From the NCBI GenBank assembly GCA_039707655.1, contig CM077676.1, positions 450,839,379 through 450,903,378 of the forward strand: 64,000 nt of DNA. Direction: 5' to 3'. Of this stretch, positions 12,494 through 24,530 are shown piece after piece. Each line of letters starts with the position of its first letter. The first letter of the stretch is position 1. Both the position numbers and the translations under genes were made by a program. The notes beneath the pieces were generated by a model, which was given only the letters and a program-made list of their open reading frames with translations, was not told where the DNA came from and did not search any database. The DNA is from Elymus sibiricus. Lineage: Eukaryota; Streptophyta; Magnoliopsida; Poales; Poaceae.

Positions 12494-13015
12494 GCATCTC
12501 CAAGCTTAATCCCTACTCGTCCTCGAGTAGGTAGATAATAACAAAAAGAATATTTGATTGTAAATGCCATTAAAATGAATTGTAATCAACCAACTATAAT
12601 TGGGTATGATTTTACAGGATAGTGATGCAATTCAATAATCTATAGTTGATATAAAACAAGTAACATCAAAATATGCGAATAAAGTAATGATCGCATTTCG
12701 TGGATCAAAATTTTCACGTCACACTCATCAACACTATAAGGTTTAGAAAGAATGTCAGGTGTATCATGAAACTTGATGCATAAAGGCTTTATCAAATCAA
12801 GCATCTTATCATAACACACCCGAGAGCTTCAGTCAAGTAACGAATCACATGACTCTCCCTTTTCAACTTCTTAGTACCCACGCGATGCCCAAAACACGAG
12901 CCTCGATCTTTGCACTTATAAATGGAAAAATAGAATAATGATGGGGTTTTTATAAGAAGTAAAAAATATAAGAAATCTGCACAACAATGCGGCTGATCAT
13001 TAGGCAATGGAGAGG
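12494..13015 (-). mobile_element. Element A internal domain, part 1
   Basis: It begins with the PPT-like GCATCTCCAAGCTTAAT and the CTCGTCCTCGAGTAGGTA block found after the inner LTR edge of all four related elements. No coding frame is supported. It ends at the AGAGG duplication made by insertion of C. Confidence 0.75.
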
Positions 13016-14552
13016 TGCTACTCCCGCAGGAGTCGTTGGGTTTCCCCAAAGAGGAAGGGTGATGTAGATAGCAGCAAAGCTTTCCCTCAGTTAAGAACCA
13101 AGGTTTATCGAACCAGTAGGAGCTTCAAGCTAACAAGATAAGCAGCACCTACACACAAACAAGATAAAAACTTGCACCCAACGTGGCAAGGGGGTTATCA
13201 AGCCCCTTGTCTTGCTAGTTACAAGATTAAAACAAATAGAGATAGGTAGTAGTGGTATAGTGAAATGGTAAATAAAAGAGGCAAGTAAATGAGCAATTTT
13301 GTAGAAGATTGTACTGATGGAGAATAGACCCGGGGGCCATAGGTTCACTAGTGGTAACTCTCTCGAGAACAGGCGAATGGCATGGTAAACAAATTATAGT
13401 TGGGCAATTGAAAATATTGCAATATTTATGACTATGATCATTCATGGCATAATCTCACATAGGCATTACGTCCATGATAAGTAGACCATTAATCCAACTG
13501 CATCTACTACTAATACTCCACCCCAAAACCGCTATCCAGCATGCATCTCAAGGTATTAAGTTTGCAAGAAACAGAGTATCGCAATAAGCAAGATGACATA
13601 ATGTAGACAGGAACAAGTCAATCAATATGACAAAACCCCGTCATTTTATACTTAGTGGCAGCAATACAATACGTGTCTTGGCCCTTATTGTCACTGGGTT
13701 AGAGCACCGCAAGATTGAACCCACTACAAAGCACCTCTCCCACCGAAGAAAAATTAATCGAACTTGGCCAAAGAAGATAGATAGATCGGAGAGAAATACA
13801 AAGCTATTTAATTATGCGGAAAGAAAACCCAAATAGATTCAATTGATTTCAATGAACAATCTGATCATAAAGTGACAATTCATCATGTCCCAACAAACAC
13901 ACCACCGATTACATCGAATAGATCTCGATCAACAACGAGAACATGGTATTGAAGATCCAAAAGAGAGAGAGAACCATCTAGCTACTACTATGGACCCGTA
14001 GGTCCTAAAGGAACTACTCACACATGGTCATGGAGGCAGTAAGGGTGATGAAGAAACCTCCGGCAATGGCTTCCCCCTCCGGCAGGGCTCCAGAACAGGG
14101 CTCCAGATGGGATCTCTTCAGAACAGAGGCTTGCGGCGGCGATAAAATTCTTCTGGAGGTACGACGGATGGCTTCGGTATTTATAGGGATTTATGGCGGT
14201 GGAATCAAGTCAAGGCGGTATCCGTGGGCCCCACATGGACAAGGGGCATGGCCACCCCCTGGTCGCGCAACCTGTCCATGTGGGCCCTTCATGGCTCGTC
14301 TCAAGTCCTCCTGAAGCTTCCAGTGCTTCTTGTTGCCCAAAAAAATCATGTTAAATCGGCAACATATTTTGACCTCCGTAGATATTGATTTCCTGTGAAA
14401 CAAAAAACAAGCAGAAAACAGGAACTGGCACTGGGCACTAAATTAATAGGTTAGTACATAAAAATAATATAAATTGCTATAAAAAGTATATAAAAATGAT
14501 AAAATAATAGCATTAAACAATTACAAATTATAGATATGTTTGAGATGTATCA
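13016..14552 (-). repeat. Element C 3' LTR
   Basis: This LTR is paired with 21291-22828 and the two are similar throughout. A TATA-like CTATAAATACC is read on the minus strand near 14177-14188. Confidence 0.9.
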
Positions 14553-16282
14553 GCATCCGCAAGCTTAATTCATGCTCGTCCTCGAGTAGGTAAATGATAA
14601 ACAAAGATGATTTTTTATGTTGAATACTACCTAACATGATCTTGATCAAATGATGTAACAATGGTGTGAACTTAGGACAAAAGTGATTCAAAGCAATAAG
14701 CTTATAATTGATAACAAGCAAGCAAAATCAAAATGTGTAAACAAAATTACTTTTTTTTTCATGGATTAATGCTTTCATGTAATACCAATTAATACTCGTG
14801 ATGTCATGTCCCCAATCACTCAAGGCTTTATCATATTCAAACATCTTCCCCTAACACAACCTAGAGCTTCAGTCAAGTAACCGAATCCGTGAAGAGCCCT
14901 TTTCAACTACTTAGCACTTCGCTTAATGCTCAATTCACAAGCCTTGGTATTAGCACTTAGGATGGCAAAGAGAATGATGATGGGGATTCAGTGAGAAGAC
15001 AAAAAGGTATAAGAAAGTCTCACATCCATGCAGCTTGATCGTTAGGTAATGGAGAGGCCTTACGATCGATATCAATGTGAGGAGTAGGGATTGCCATGCA
15101 ACAGATGCACTAGAGCTATAAGTGTATGAAAGCTCTCCTAATGCAACTAAGTGGGTGTGCATCCAACTTGCTTGCTCATGCAGACCTCGAGCATTTGAGG
15201 AAGCTCCTCATAGGAATATACAAGCCAAGTTCTATAATGTAAAAATCCCACTAGTATATGAAACGAATAATATGAAAACTCTCTATATGAAATACATGGT
15301 GCTACTTTGAAGCATAAGTGTGGTAAAAGGATAGTAGTGTGCCCCCTCTCTCTTTTTCTCTCATATTTTTTTTATGGGCTCTTTTTGGCCTCTGTTTTTA
15401 TACCTCACTGGTAGGGGCACACTCTAGAATGCATCACACTATTATTTACTTACAACTCTTGATATGAAACAAAATGATGACTACATATGAATGCCTCTGG
15501 CAGTGTACCAGGATGTGCAATGATCTAGCGTAACATGTATAATAATGATGAACGGTGGCTTTGCCACAAATATCATGTCAGCTAAATGATAATGAATGCT
15601 CAAGTCATGTAATGAATAGTAACAATGAAAGTTGCATGGCAATATATCTCGGAATGACTATGGAAATGCCATAATAGGTAGGTATGGTGGCTGTTTTGAG
15701 GAAGACATTATGTGGTTTATGTGTGAGAGAGTGTATCACCTCACATGGTTTGGATGCACCGGCGAAGTATGCACCATGTCTCGAGGTGAGAGAGGGCAAT
15801 GCACGTTACCGAAGAGGCTAGTAAAATATGGATAGGTGGAAGTCCTTTAAAGACCGCAACTCATAAACCAAAATATCTCACTAATACTTCATAGTCTACA
15901 CTGGGTAACCACAAGACTGACTACTCCAAGGGGTGAGTTTGATGAACCAAAGTCTGCTAGGCTTCCCGACCCATTCTACAAAGTCGGTTACTTACAATGT
16001 TCTTCCATTTAGACCCCTCACAATCTGTTTCACTTAAATGACCACAAGTATTAACGTGTATGACCTTATGACACCTTTCCACTACTTCGCGCAAGTCCTT
16101 AAGGCTACACATAAATAAATTACTCACTCCCTATCTCAAAATTATTGCAAGGAACCCAATTATCAAGTTCAATTGATCTACAAGTTCATGCAAGTTTTTA
16201 TTATACCACTTCTACGTACCTATTATTTTTAGGATCAACATATAATTCATGCAAATTACCAATTACTATTCAACTCTCTAAA
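14553..16282 (-). mobile_element. Element C internal non-coding region
   Basis: This stretch holds family sequence (PPT-like GCATCCGCAAGCTTAAT, AGAGCTTCAGTCAAGTAAC at about 14860) and homology to 22834-23830 of element A. No frame longer than about 70 codons has coding character. Confidence 0.7.
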
Positions 16283-18070
16283 TGTTGGGAAACATAGCAG
16301 AAAACAAAAAAAATCCGTCCTACGATCACGGTCCAGGAACACTATGAAGATGCATATAGAGGTTTAGATCGGATCGTTACCAACTTTGAGTTGCAGCGGA
16401 AGAAGAGTTGGTGCAGATCGTTGATGAAGTCCCTCAAACCGTTCACGAATGATCCCTCGAACCGACGACCGAAAGCACGGCCTCTCTACGGATTGCAGGC
16501 GTACAGGCTTCACGATCCGGCAGCGCTTCGCCGACCAGAGCTAATCGTTGCCGGAGAATTAGAGGGAGAAGAAGAGAACCGCACAGGGCTTCTCTATTAT
16601 GAGGATTAGAGAGATCTAGGTCTAGCTCTAATTAGATCAACTCCAAATTAGAACTAGAACTAGAGAACTAGAGGAGGCTCCAAAAACTTGTGTGTTCCAA
16701 GGGGCAAAATCCTCTAGTATATAGAGGTTTAGGGAGAGGGGAGGGGGTGCCACAAAGGGGGAAGGACTCCTCCCCCTTGCGCCAGCAATAGGAGGAGGAG
16801 GAGTCCTTCTCCCCTCCCAATTCGGCCTCCCCTAGGCCTCCAAAGAGGCTAAGGGGGGCGCCACCTTTGTTATTGGGCCCTAGGGCCCAATAACTCTCCA
16901 CCACTAGGCCTTTTCTTATTTTCTTAAGCCCATTGACTATGAATAAATTCCAGGGGATGGATAATCATATTAGAACCCTTTATAATTTATATTTAAGTCC
17001 CTGGAAACAATTTTCACCTATATATTATTTTCCGGTATTACCCGGTATTCCCCGAAACACTTCCGGTTTCTCTTGAAACTATTTCTCATGTTCCTGAAAC
17101 TATTCCAAGGATATTTTCTCATATTCCTCACTCCACTAATACTCAGCAAATCGTGATCCCCTTAAGCATGTGACCCTGTAGGTTCGGTAAAACATAGACA
17201 TGAACGAAACTGCCTTTCGTTCAATGATCAATAGCGAAACCATGGACATCCATATTGATCCCTATGAATACACGAATGATATTCGAGTGGACCTTTGGTT
17301 ATCATGGGCTATTCCCTTTGCTTCACGATACTTTACAAAACCCGAGGCGAGATATATCGGTACCCTCTTGAGTCATTCTCATGCTCACTATACCGGTCTC
17401 CTCGTTACCGGTTTTGTTCTTCTTTCTCATTGACATGTTCTGGCATCCCTGTGACCTAGTCACCTGTGTCTGGCCAGACGATGATGGATGCCATCACACC
17501 TAGAGAGCCCTAAGAATATCTCTCCATCGTCGGAGGAGCAAATCCCACTCTTGAGCTATCTAGTCCCTTCTCAAACTTTTCGATGAACCTGAAAGTTGTC
17601 GTTATGATCACCGTGTTACAGATGACGTTTGAGCAACCCCAAAGTCCATCGTCCGGTAATAAGATACTATGATACTCTCATGGTCTAAGGAACTAAAACA
17701 TATGTTAACTCTCCGTGTTATATTGATTGACTTGTGACGATAGTATCTAAAAGTATAACAAACAAGTTGGGTCAATTCAATATGATTGTTCTTCTAACTT
17801 CATACTCTCAATGTTGTTTTGGGGCTATCGTTACACTTAACAATATCCCAAGATCTGGAAAACATGATCAACATACAACACTTGAGCTAGTCCTAGAGGC
17901 GAGACTAGGAATCAGGTTTTACCGTTTATCATTCCACACGTGCTTATGAGTTTTCCACTGAATCGCATATTCCAGAATCATAGCAGTTATAGCATAGAAT
18001 ATCAACTCTTAATTATAAACGTGAAAATAAATAATACAAATATTATTGCCTCTAGGGCATATTTCCAACA
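16283..18070 (-). repeat. 3' LTR of a truncated Angela-related Copia
   Basis: On the minus strand it starts TGTTGGAAATATGCCC at 18070 and ends CAACA at 16283 (1788 bases). The adjacent 18071-18083 is the PPT, read as GCAAGTGGGAGTC on the minus strand, so this is the 3' LTR. The 5' LTR is missing. It is the same broad family as 1-2000. Confidence 0.88.
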
Positions 18071-19798
18071 GACTCCCACTTGCACTAGAGTCAATAATCT
18101 AGTTACATAGCTTCTCTAACACCAATGGCTATTCGGTGTTGCTAATGTTTTGCTCGTGGTAGAGGCTTTGTTATCGGGTCTGACACATTCAAATCCGTGT
18201 GAATCTTGAGTACTTTCACAAAACCTTTTTCGACATGCTATCGAATGAGGTGATACTTGCGTTCGATATGTCTGGTCTTCATGTGGGAGCTTGGTTCCTT
18301 TGCTTGAGCAACGGCCCCACTATTATCACAATAGAGCTCCATTGGGTTCAACGCACTTGGGACCACACCAATCTCCTCAAAAAAGTTCTTGATCCAGACT
18401 GCCTCCTTCAAAGCTTCTGAAGCCACAATATATTCTGCTTCCGCCGTAGAATCCGCAACAGTGTTCTGCTTGAAACTTTTCCAAACCACCGCACCACCAT
18501 TAAGGGTGAAAACATAGCTCGATTGAGATTTATAGTCATCTATATCAGTCATGAAGCTAGCATCGGTGTAACCACTTACAACGAGCTCTTCATCCCCTCC
18601 ATAGACAAGGAGCATGTCCTTCGTCCTTCTAAGGTATTTAAGAATATTTTTAACAGCTGCCCAGTGAGCCAATCCTGGATCACTTTGGTACCTGCTACTA
18701 ACACTTAGTGCATAAGAAACATCTGGTCTTGTAGATATCATAGCATACATGATAGACCCAATTGCCGAGGCATATGGGACTCCACTCATTTGCACACGCT
18801 CATCAACTGTCTTAGGACATTGATTCTTGCTAAGTGTTGTGCCATGTGACATTGAGAGAAAACCTTTCTTAGCGTTCTCCATTTTAAACCTCTTTAAAAC
18901 CTTGTCAATGTACGTGCTCTGGCTTAGCGCAATTAGACGTCTTGATCTATCTCTATAGATCTTAATGCCCAATATATAAGCTGCTTCGTCTAAGTCTTTC
19001 ATCGAAAACATACTTTTCAATGACTCTTTTATTGTGCTAAAAGACTTTACATCACTCCCAATCAATAGTATGTCATCCACATATAAGATTAGAAATGCTA
19101 TAGAGCTCCTACTAAACTTCTTGTATACACAAGCTTCTTCATCGTTCTTGATGAAGCCAAACTCTTTAAGCACTTTATCAAAATGTTGATTCCAGCTCCT
19201 CGATAATTGCTTCAAACCATAAATAGATCTTTGAAGCTTGCACACCTTACCGGCATCCTTAGGATCGACAAAACCTTCTGGTTGTATCATATATACATAC
19301 TCTTTAAGATTTCTATTTAGGAAAGTAGTTTTGACATTCATCTGCCATATCTCATAATCGAAATATGCAGCAATTGCCATCATAATCCGCACAGACTTTA
19401 ACATGGCTACTGGTGAGAAAGTCTCGTCATAATCGACTCTCTCGATTTGTGAAAATCCTTTCGCAACTAGCCTTGCTTTATAGATAGTAGGATTACAATC
19501 CGCGTCCGTTTTTATTTTGAAGATCCATTTACATTGAATGGGTTTTACACCCTCTGGAGGCTCTACCAAGTTCCAAATTTGATTCTCGTACATGGACTCC
19601 TTTTCGGATTTCATGGCTTTAAGCCATTCTTTTGAGCTGGGCGCCGCCATCGCTTCTCTGTAGTGCGCAGGTTCATCTTCTTCTAAGATGAATATTTCAT
19701 TATGAAACCACTCAGGAGGTTCGCTAACTCTTCCTGACCTACGCGGTTCAGATACATGCTTGATTGGAGTTTCTACAACTGGTGTAGTAACTTCCGGT
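18071..19798 (-). pseudogene. Copia reverse transcriptase-RNase H, truncated element
   Basis: An open frame of 470 codons (18238-19650) covers the RVT_2 reverse transcriptase (KWIFKIKTDADCNPTIYKARL, the NVKTTFLNRNLKE segment, RSIYGLKQLSRSWN, the active-site segment LILYVDDILLIGSD). It then covers the RNase H (SGYTDASFMTD, then STAEAEYIVASEA, LYCDNSGAVAQAKEP, TRHIERKYHLIR). A TAG at about 18235 stops the frame before the usual C-terminal TDLN..DPLTK segment, whose remains can be read further left in another frame. The element would have made the copying enzymes for its own RNA. The N-terminal half, gag, protease and most of integrase are gone. It is an inert remnant despite the long open frame. 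Family and domain order are well established for Copia elements. Confidence 0.88.
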
Positions 19799-20176
19799 TC
19801 AGTTGTGTGGACAACTTCCGGAACAATTTCCGTCGTTATTCCAGCTTACTTTCACCGAAGATTCAATAATCTCATCAAGCTGTACTGTCCTCCCACTCAC
19901 TTCTTTAGCGAGAAACGCTTTCTCATGAAAGTGTCCATTCCTTGCAACAAACACTTTGTTATCAGATGGGTGGTAGAAGGAATACCCAATAGTTTCTTTG
20001 GGATAACCTACAAAGTAACATTTGTCTGATTTGGGATCGAGTTTATTTGGTTGTAAACGCTTCACATAAGTTTCACAACCCCAAACTTGAGATGCGACAA
20101 ATTTAAGTCTAACCCACTTCCTATGCATAGGCACATTATAAATGAACAAATTATTATAGCAAGCATTACCTAGCAT
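19799..20176 (-). pseudogene. Chimeric ORF: Gypsy ORF tail fused to Copia integrase C-terminus
   Basis: The 125-codon frame begins with residues matching the tail of the D element ORF (NNLFIYNVPMHRKWVRLK here, NKLFAYKIPMHRKWVRLK near 48740). It then continues in frame into the Copia integrase C-terminal region (VWGCETYVKRLQPNKLDPKS, then GYPKETIGYSFYHPSDNKVF). The switch is at about 20095-20105. The fusion is therefore a by-product of a deletion joining the Copia remnant to the ORF region of element C. No function is implied. Confidence 0.75.
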
Positions 20177-20179
20177 ATG

Positions 20180-21145
20180 CTAGGAAGAAGAATGAAACAT
20201 TAACAATCTTAACATGAAGAGAGGTAACTTAGTGACATGAAGATTTCTATAACCAAACTTGCCTCTCTCATAATAATTACATGTAGGATCATAATCAAAT
20301 TCAATAATATAGCTATCATATAACATATTCTCCTCATGATCCACATGCATATAGATTTTATAATCTTCCAAGATAGTGGGATTAACATCAACTAAAGTCA
20401 TGAGCTCTCTAAACCCACTTTTATCAAAAAATTCATAAGATTGAATATTCTCCGAACATGTGGGATTCTTTCTACTTAATGTTGACACTCTTCCAAACCC
20501 ACTTTCAATAATGTTGCAAATATTATTATAAGTAATAGATTCATCATGAGGCTCAAATAAATCTTCAAGATCACAAGAAGCATCATAATTATCTCCCCAA
20601 TCATGATCATCATAATAAGTAGCAGGCATAACAAAATCATCCTTAATAGTGCCTACAGACATAGTGTCATTATAAAAAGCAATACTTTCATCAAGTGTGT
20701 CATCTTCATCACTTGAATCATAAAGATTATCATGTTTATCCCAATCATACTTTTCATTCAATGAGCATATTCCAATATCATTTTCTTTTATAACCTCTTC
20801 ATTAGTAGGGGGACTAAAAAGATCATTTTCAACAAACCCGTCATCCCCAAGCTTATAGCTTTGCACATCATTAGCATAATTGATATTCATGGAATACATA
20901 TTAACAACATTGCACTCATGCTTATCATTCAAGGAGCTTTCATCAATCACTTTATAAAATTCTTCTTCTAATAGTTCATAACAATTATCACATTCACGGC
21001 TTTCAAGAAAAACTTCATAAAGATAAAGAAGCGCACTCAACTTCATCTTTTCTTTCAAAGAGCTTATAGCATTTTCCTCATTATTAGCTATTGGTTTATC
21101 ATAATTAGAATTTGTGAAAAGCCCAGCAAGTGGAGAATGATCCAT
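20180..21145 (-). CDS. Acidic ORF of Gypsy element C, no recognised domain
   Basis: The 321-residue product starts 145 bases inside the 5' LTR, just after the primer binding site, the position normally held by gag. I do not recognise any gag, protease, reverse transcriptase, RNase H or integrase motif. It is rich in D, E, N, S and Y, with segments such as DLFSPPTNEE, SGFGRVSTLSR, ILEDYKIYMHVDHEEN and NYYERGKFGYRNLH, then LPLFMLRLLM. All of these have counterparts in the element D ORF at 48659-49605, so the protein is conserved between two diverged families. The original reading probably continued into IPMHRKWVRL, now in the neighbouring frame at 20110-20176. Its role is unknown; a structural or packaging protein of a non-autonomous element is only a guess. 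Confidence 0.6.
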   Translation of the reverse strand: MDHSPLAGLFTNSNYDKPIANNEENAISSLKEKMKLSALLYLYEVFLESRECDNCYELLEEEFYKVIDESSLNDKHECNVVNMYSMNINYANDVQSYKLGDDGFVENDLFSPPTNEEVIKENDIGICSLNEKYDWDKHDNLYDSSDEDDTLDESIAFYNDTMSVGTIKDDFVMPATYYDDHDWGDNYDASCDLEDLFEPHDESITYNNICNIIESGFGRVSTLSRKNPTCSENIQSYEFFDKSGFRELMTLVDVNPTILEDYKIYMHVDHEENMLYDSYIIEFDYDPTCNYYERGKFGYRNLHVTKLPLFMLRLLMFHSSS

Positions 21146-21263
21146 ATCAATATATTTCTTTTCTGTTTTTGTGTGTCAACGATAAAGATATCATAACTAG
21201 GCAAGATAGAAAACAAGTAAATAAGGAGTTTGTTTGAAGGCACCTGATTTGGTAGTAGAAGAC

Positions 21264-21281
21264 TCCCCGGCAACGGTGCCA
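21264..21281 (-). other. Primer binding site of element C
   Basis: The minus strand reads TGGCACCGTTGCCGGGGA, nine bases from the 5' LTR end. It is tRNA-Asp-like, with one base different from element B. Confidence 0.7.
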
Positions 21282-21290
21282 GAATTTCTT

Positions 21291-22828
21291 TGCTACTCCC
21301 GTAGGAGTCGTTGGGTTTCCCCAAAGAGGAAGGGTGATGTAGATAGTAGCAAAGTTTTCACTCAGTTAAGAACCAAGGTTTATCGAACCAGTAGGAGCTT
21401 CAAGCTAAGAAGATAAGCAGCACCTGCACACAAACAAGATAAAAACTTGCACCCAACGTGGCAAGGGGGTTGTCAAGCCCCTTGTCTTGGTAGTTACAAG
21501 ATTAAAACAAATAAAGATAGATAGTAGTGGTATAGTGAAACGACAAATAAAAAGAGGCAAGCAAGGAGCGATTTTGTAGAAGATTGTACTGATGGAGAAT
21601 AGACATGGGGGCCATAGGTTCACTAGTGGCAACTCTCTCGAAAACAGGCGAATGGCATGATAAACAAATTACAGTTGGGCAATTGAAAAGATTGCAATAT
21701 TTATGACTATGATCATTCATGGCATAATCTCACATAGGCATTACGTCTGTGATAAGTAGACCGTTAATCCAACATCATCTACTACTAATACTCCACCCCA
21801 AAACCGTTATCCAGCATGCATCTCAAGGTATTAAGTTTGCAAGAAACAGAGTATCGCAATAAGCAAGATGACATAATGTAGACAAGAACAAGTCAAATAA
21901 TATGACAAAATCCCGTCGTTTTATCCTTAGTGGCAACAATACAATACGTGTCTTGGCCCTTATTGTCATTGGGTTAGAGCACCACAAGATTGCACCCACT
22001 ACAAAGCACCTCTCCCACCGAAGAAAAATCAATCGAACTTGGCCAAAGAAGATAGATAGATTGGAGAGAAATACAAAGCTATTTAATTATGCAGAAAGAC
22101 AACCCAAATAGATTCAATTGATTTCAATGAACAATCTGATCATAAAGTGACAATTCATCATGTCCCAACAAACACACCAATGATTACATCGAATAGATCT
22201 CGATCAAGAACGATAATATGGTATTGAAGATCCAAAAGAGAGAGAGAACCATCTAGCTACTACTATGGACCCGTAGGTCCTAAAGGAACTACTCACACAT
22301 GGTCATGGAGGCAGCAAGGTTGATGAAGAGGCCTCCGACAATGGCTTCCCCCTCCAACAGGGCTCCGGAACAGGGCTCCAGATGGGATCTCTTCGGAACA
22401 GAGGTTTGCGGTGGCGATAAAATACTTCTGGAGGTACGACGGATAGTTTCGGTATTTATAGGGATTTATGGCGGTGGAATCAGGTCAAGGCGGTATCTGT
22501 GGGCCCCACATGGATGAGGAGTGCGACCACCCCCTGACCGCGCCACCTGTCCATGTAGGCCCCTCATGGCTCGTCTCAACTCCTCCCGAAGCTTTCAGTG
22601 TTTCTTGTTGCCCAAAAAAAATCGTGTTAAATCGACAACGTATTTTGACCTCCGTAGATATTGATTTCCTACGAAACCAAAAACAAGCAGAAAACAGGAA
22701 CTGACATTGGACACTAAATTAATAGGTTAGTCCATAAAAATAATATAAATTGCTATAAAAAGTATATAAAAACGATAATATAATAGCATTAAACAATCAA
22801 AAATTATAGATACGTTTGAGATGTATCA
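21291..22828 (-). repeat. Element C 5' LTR
   Basis: This LTR starts TGCTACTCCCGTAGG and ends ATGTATCA. It is the partner of 13016-14552. Confidence 0.9.
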
Positions 22829-22833
22829 AGAGG

Positions 22834-23848
22834 CCTTACAATCGATGTTAGTGCGAGGAGTAGGGATTATCATGCAACGAATGCACTAGAGCTATGAATG
22901 TATGAAAGCTCTCCTAATGAACTAGTGGGGTGTGCATCCAACTCGCTTGCTCATGAAGACCTAGAGCATTTTGAGGAAGCTCATGATGGGAATATGCAAG
23001 CCAAGTTCTACAATGTGAAAATCCCCAACTAGTATGTAAATATGAAGTATATGAAAACTCTCTATATGAAATGCAATGTGTTACTTTGAAGCACATGTCA
23101 TAAAAAGGATAGTAGTGTTCCCCTTCTCTCTCTTTTTCTTTTTCTTTTTTAATGTCCTCCATGGCTCTTCCTTTTTCCCCCTATTTTTAACCTCACAGGT
23201 AGGAGCAACACTCTATAATAATGATCAATACAGAAAAATTGTACTCATATCTCAAAAGATGATAAACATGATGCTAATGAATGCCGCTGGCGGTGTACCA
23301 GTGTGTGCGACGATCTAGCATAGCATGGATATAAAAATGAATAATGAAAATCTCATGCCAGCTATCATATGATCATGCAATGGCTATACAACAATAAATA
23401 TCTCATGTAATGAAGAATGATGGAAGTTGTATGGCAATATATCTCGGAATGGCTAAGAAAATACCATGATAGGTTGGTATGTTGGATGTTTTGAGGAAGA
23501 TAGATGGCTTATCTATAGGAGAACAGGAGGAAGTTCTCCCATGGGGTTTGGATGTATCGGCGAAGGATGTGCCAAATCTTGAGGTGAGAGTGGGCAATGC
23601 ACGATATTGTAGAGCCTAGCAAAATATGGATAGGTGGAACTGCATATAAGGTCGCAACCCGCGCTCGAACACTCTACTAGTACATCATAGTCTACATGAG
23701 GATTATCCTGAAACCAATTACTCATAGGAGAAGAGTTTGGTGAGCCGAAGCCTGTTATATATGCATCCCGACCCATTCTACGTGAGTGGTTATTTACGAT
23801 ATTCTTCAACTTAGACCCCTTTGCAACAGCGGTTCCACTTTTATGTAA
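22834..23848 (-). mobile_element. Element A internal domain, part 2
   Basis: It continues the A sequence after C and is alignable by eye with 15050-16030 of C (TAGGGATT.TCATGCAAC, CGGTGTACCAG, GGCAATATATCTCGGAATG). The homology ends at about 23848, exactly where a Helitron-like CTAG terminus begins. No gene is seen. Confidence 0.75.
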
Positions 23849-23861
23849 ACTAGATGACCCG

Positions 23862-24530
23862 TTGTGCCATTGGCGCAGAGACCAACTGAAGATTGGAAGT
23901 TAAGCGAACTATTTCAAACTGCGGCCAGGAAGTCAAACAGCACCATGGGCACCATGTCTAACAAATGTTCGTTCTATAAATAATCCCCAAAGGCAATTAG
24001 CATGAATAAGAATACATACGGGAACGATATAAATGATCAGATGTGAATGAACGAATGAAGAGTAAAATATAAGACAAAAAATAGCCTTTGGGAGGTGGCC
24101 TTCGAGGTTGGTTGCCCCGTCGTGCTACTACTCGGGTGTTCTGAGTCGGGGTTGCCCGAGTCAGTCCATCGTTTTGTGCGCGTCATGACATTGGGCTCTG
24201 TTCAAGCTCCCGGGCACATGCTCTTTCGAACAGCTATGGACCAGCCACCTGTCAGTTAACTATTTGAAACATAAAATGAAAGTTAAGTAAACTATTTGAA
24301 GAGGCCAACTGCAGCCATCGGACCAGGGTTTGGTTTCATGGTCTATGAAGTATAGATGCCCCGTTGTGCCATTGGCGCAGAGACCAACTGCAGCCCGGAA
24401 GTTAAGCCAACTATTTGAAGTATTTTTTTCCTCAACTGTCTGCAAATGATTCTCTGGCCCAAAATTTGGTCAACCAGGAAGTTAAATGAACTGTTGGAAG
24501 GACTATTTTCCTCAACTGTCTACAAATGAG
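23862..24530. repeat. Repeated Helitron-end motif
   Basis: CCGTTGTGCCATTGGCGCAG followed by AGACCAACTG occurs at about 23863-23892 and 24360-24389. Both are followed by a GGAAGTTAAGC.AACTATTT block, and partial copies of that block recur at about 24268 and 24478. The second full copy is preceded by TATAGATG where the first has CTAGATGA. This looks like a duplicated and decayed terminus. Confidence 0.6.

Larger units (their letters stand above)
13016..22828 (-). mobile_element. Gypsy element C, inserted in the internal domain of A
   Basis: LTRs at 13016-14552 and 21291-22828 start TGCTACTCCC and end ATGTATCA. The direct repeat AGAGG at 13011-13015 and 22829-22833 is the target-site duplication. 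The primer binding site is at 21264-21281 and the PPT-like motif at 14553. The internal domain holds a 321-residue ORF (20180-21145), non-coding family sequence (14553-16282) and a truncated Copia remnant (16283 to about 20100). It carries no Gypsy pol of its own. The A domain resumes at 22834, and its sequence there matches C's own 15050-15150, showing that C landed in a close relative. Confidence 0.92.

Noticed and set aside
23840..23900. tRNA-like GC stems near CCGTTGTGCCATTGGCGC
   Set aside because: No cloverleaf can be formed; the stem fits a Helitron terminal hairpin better.
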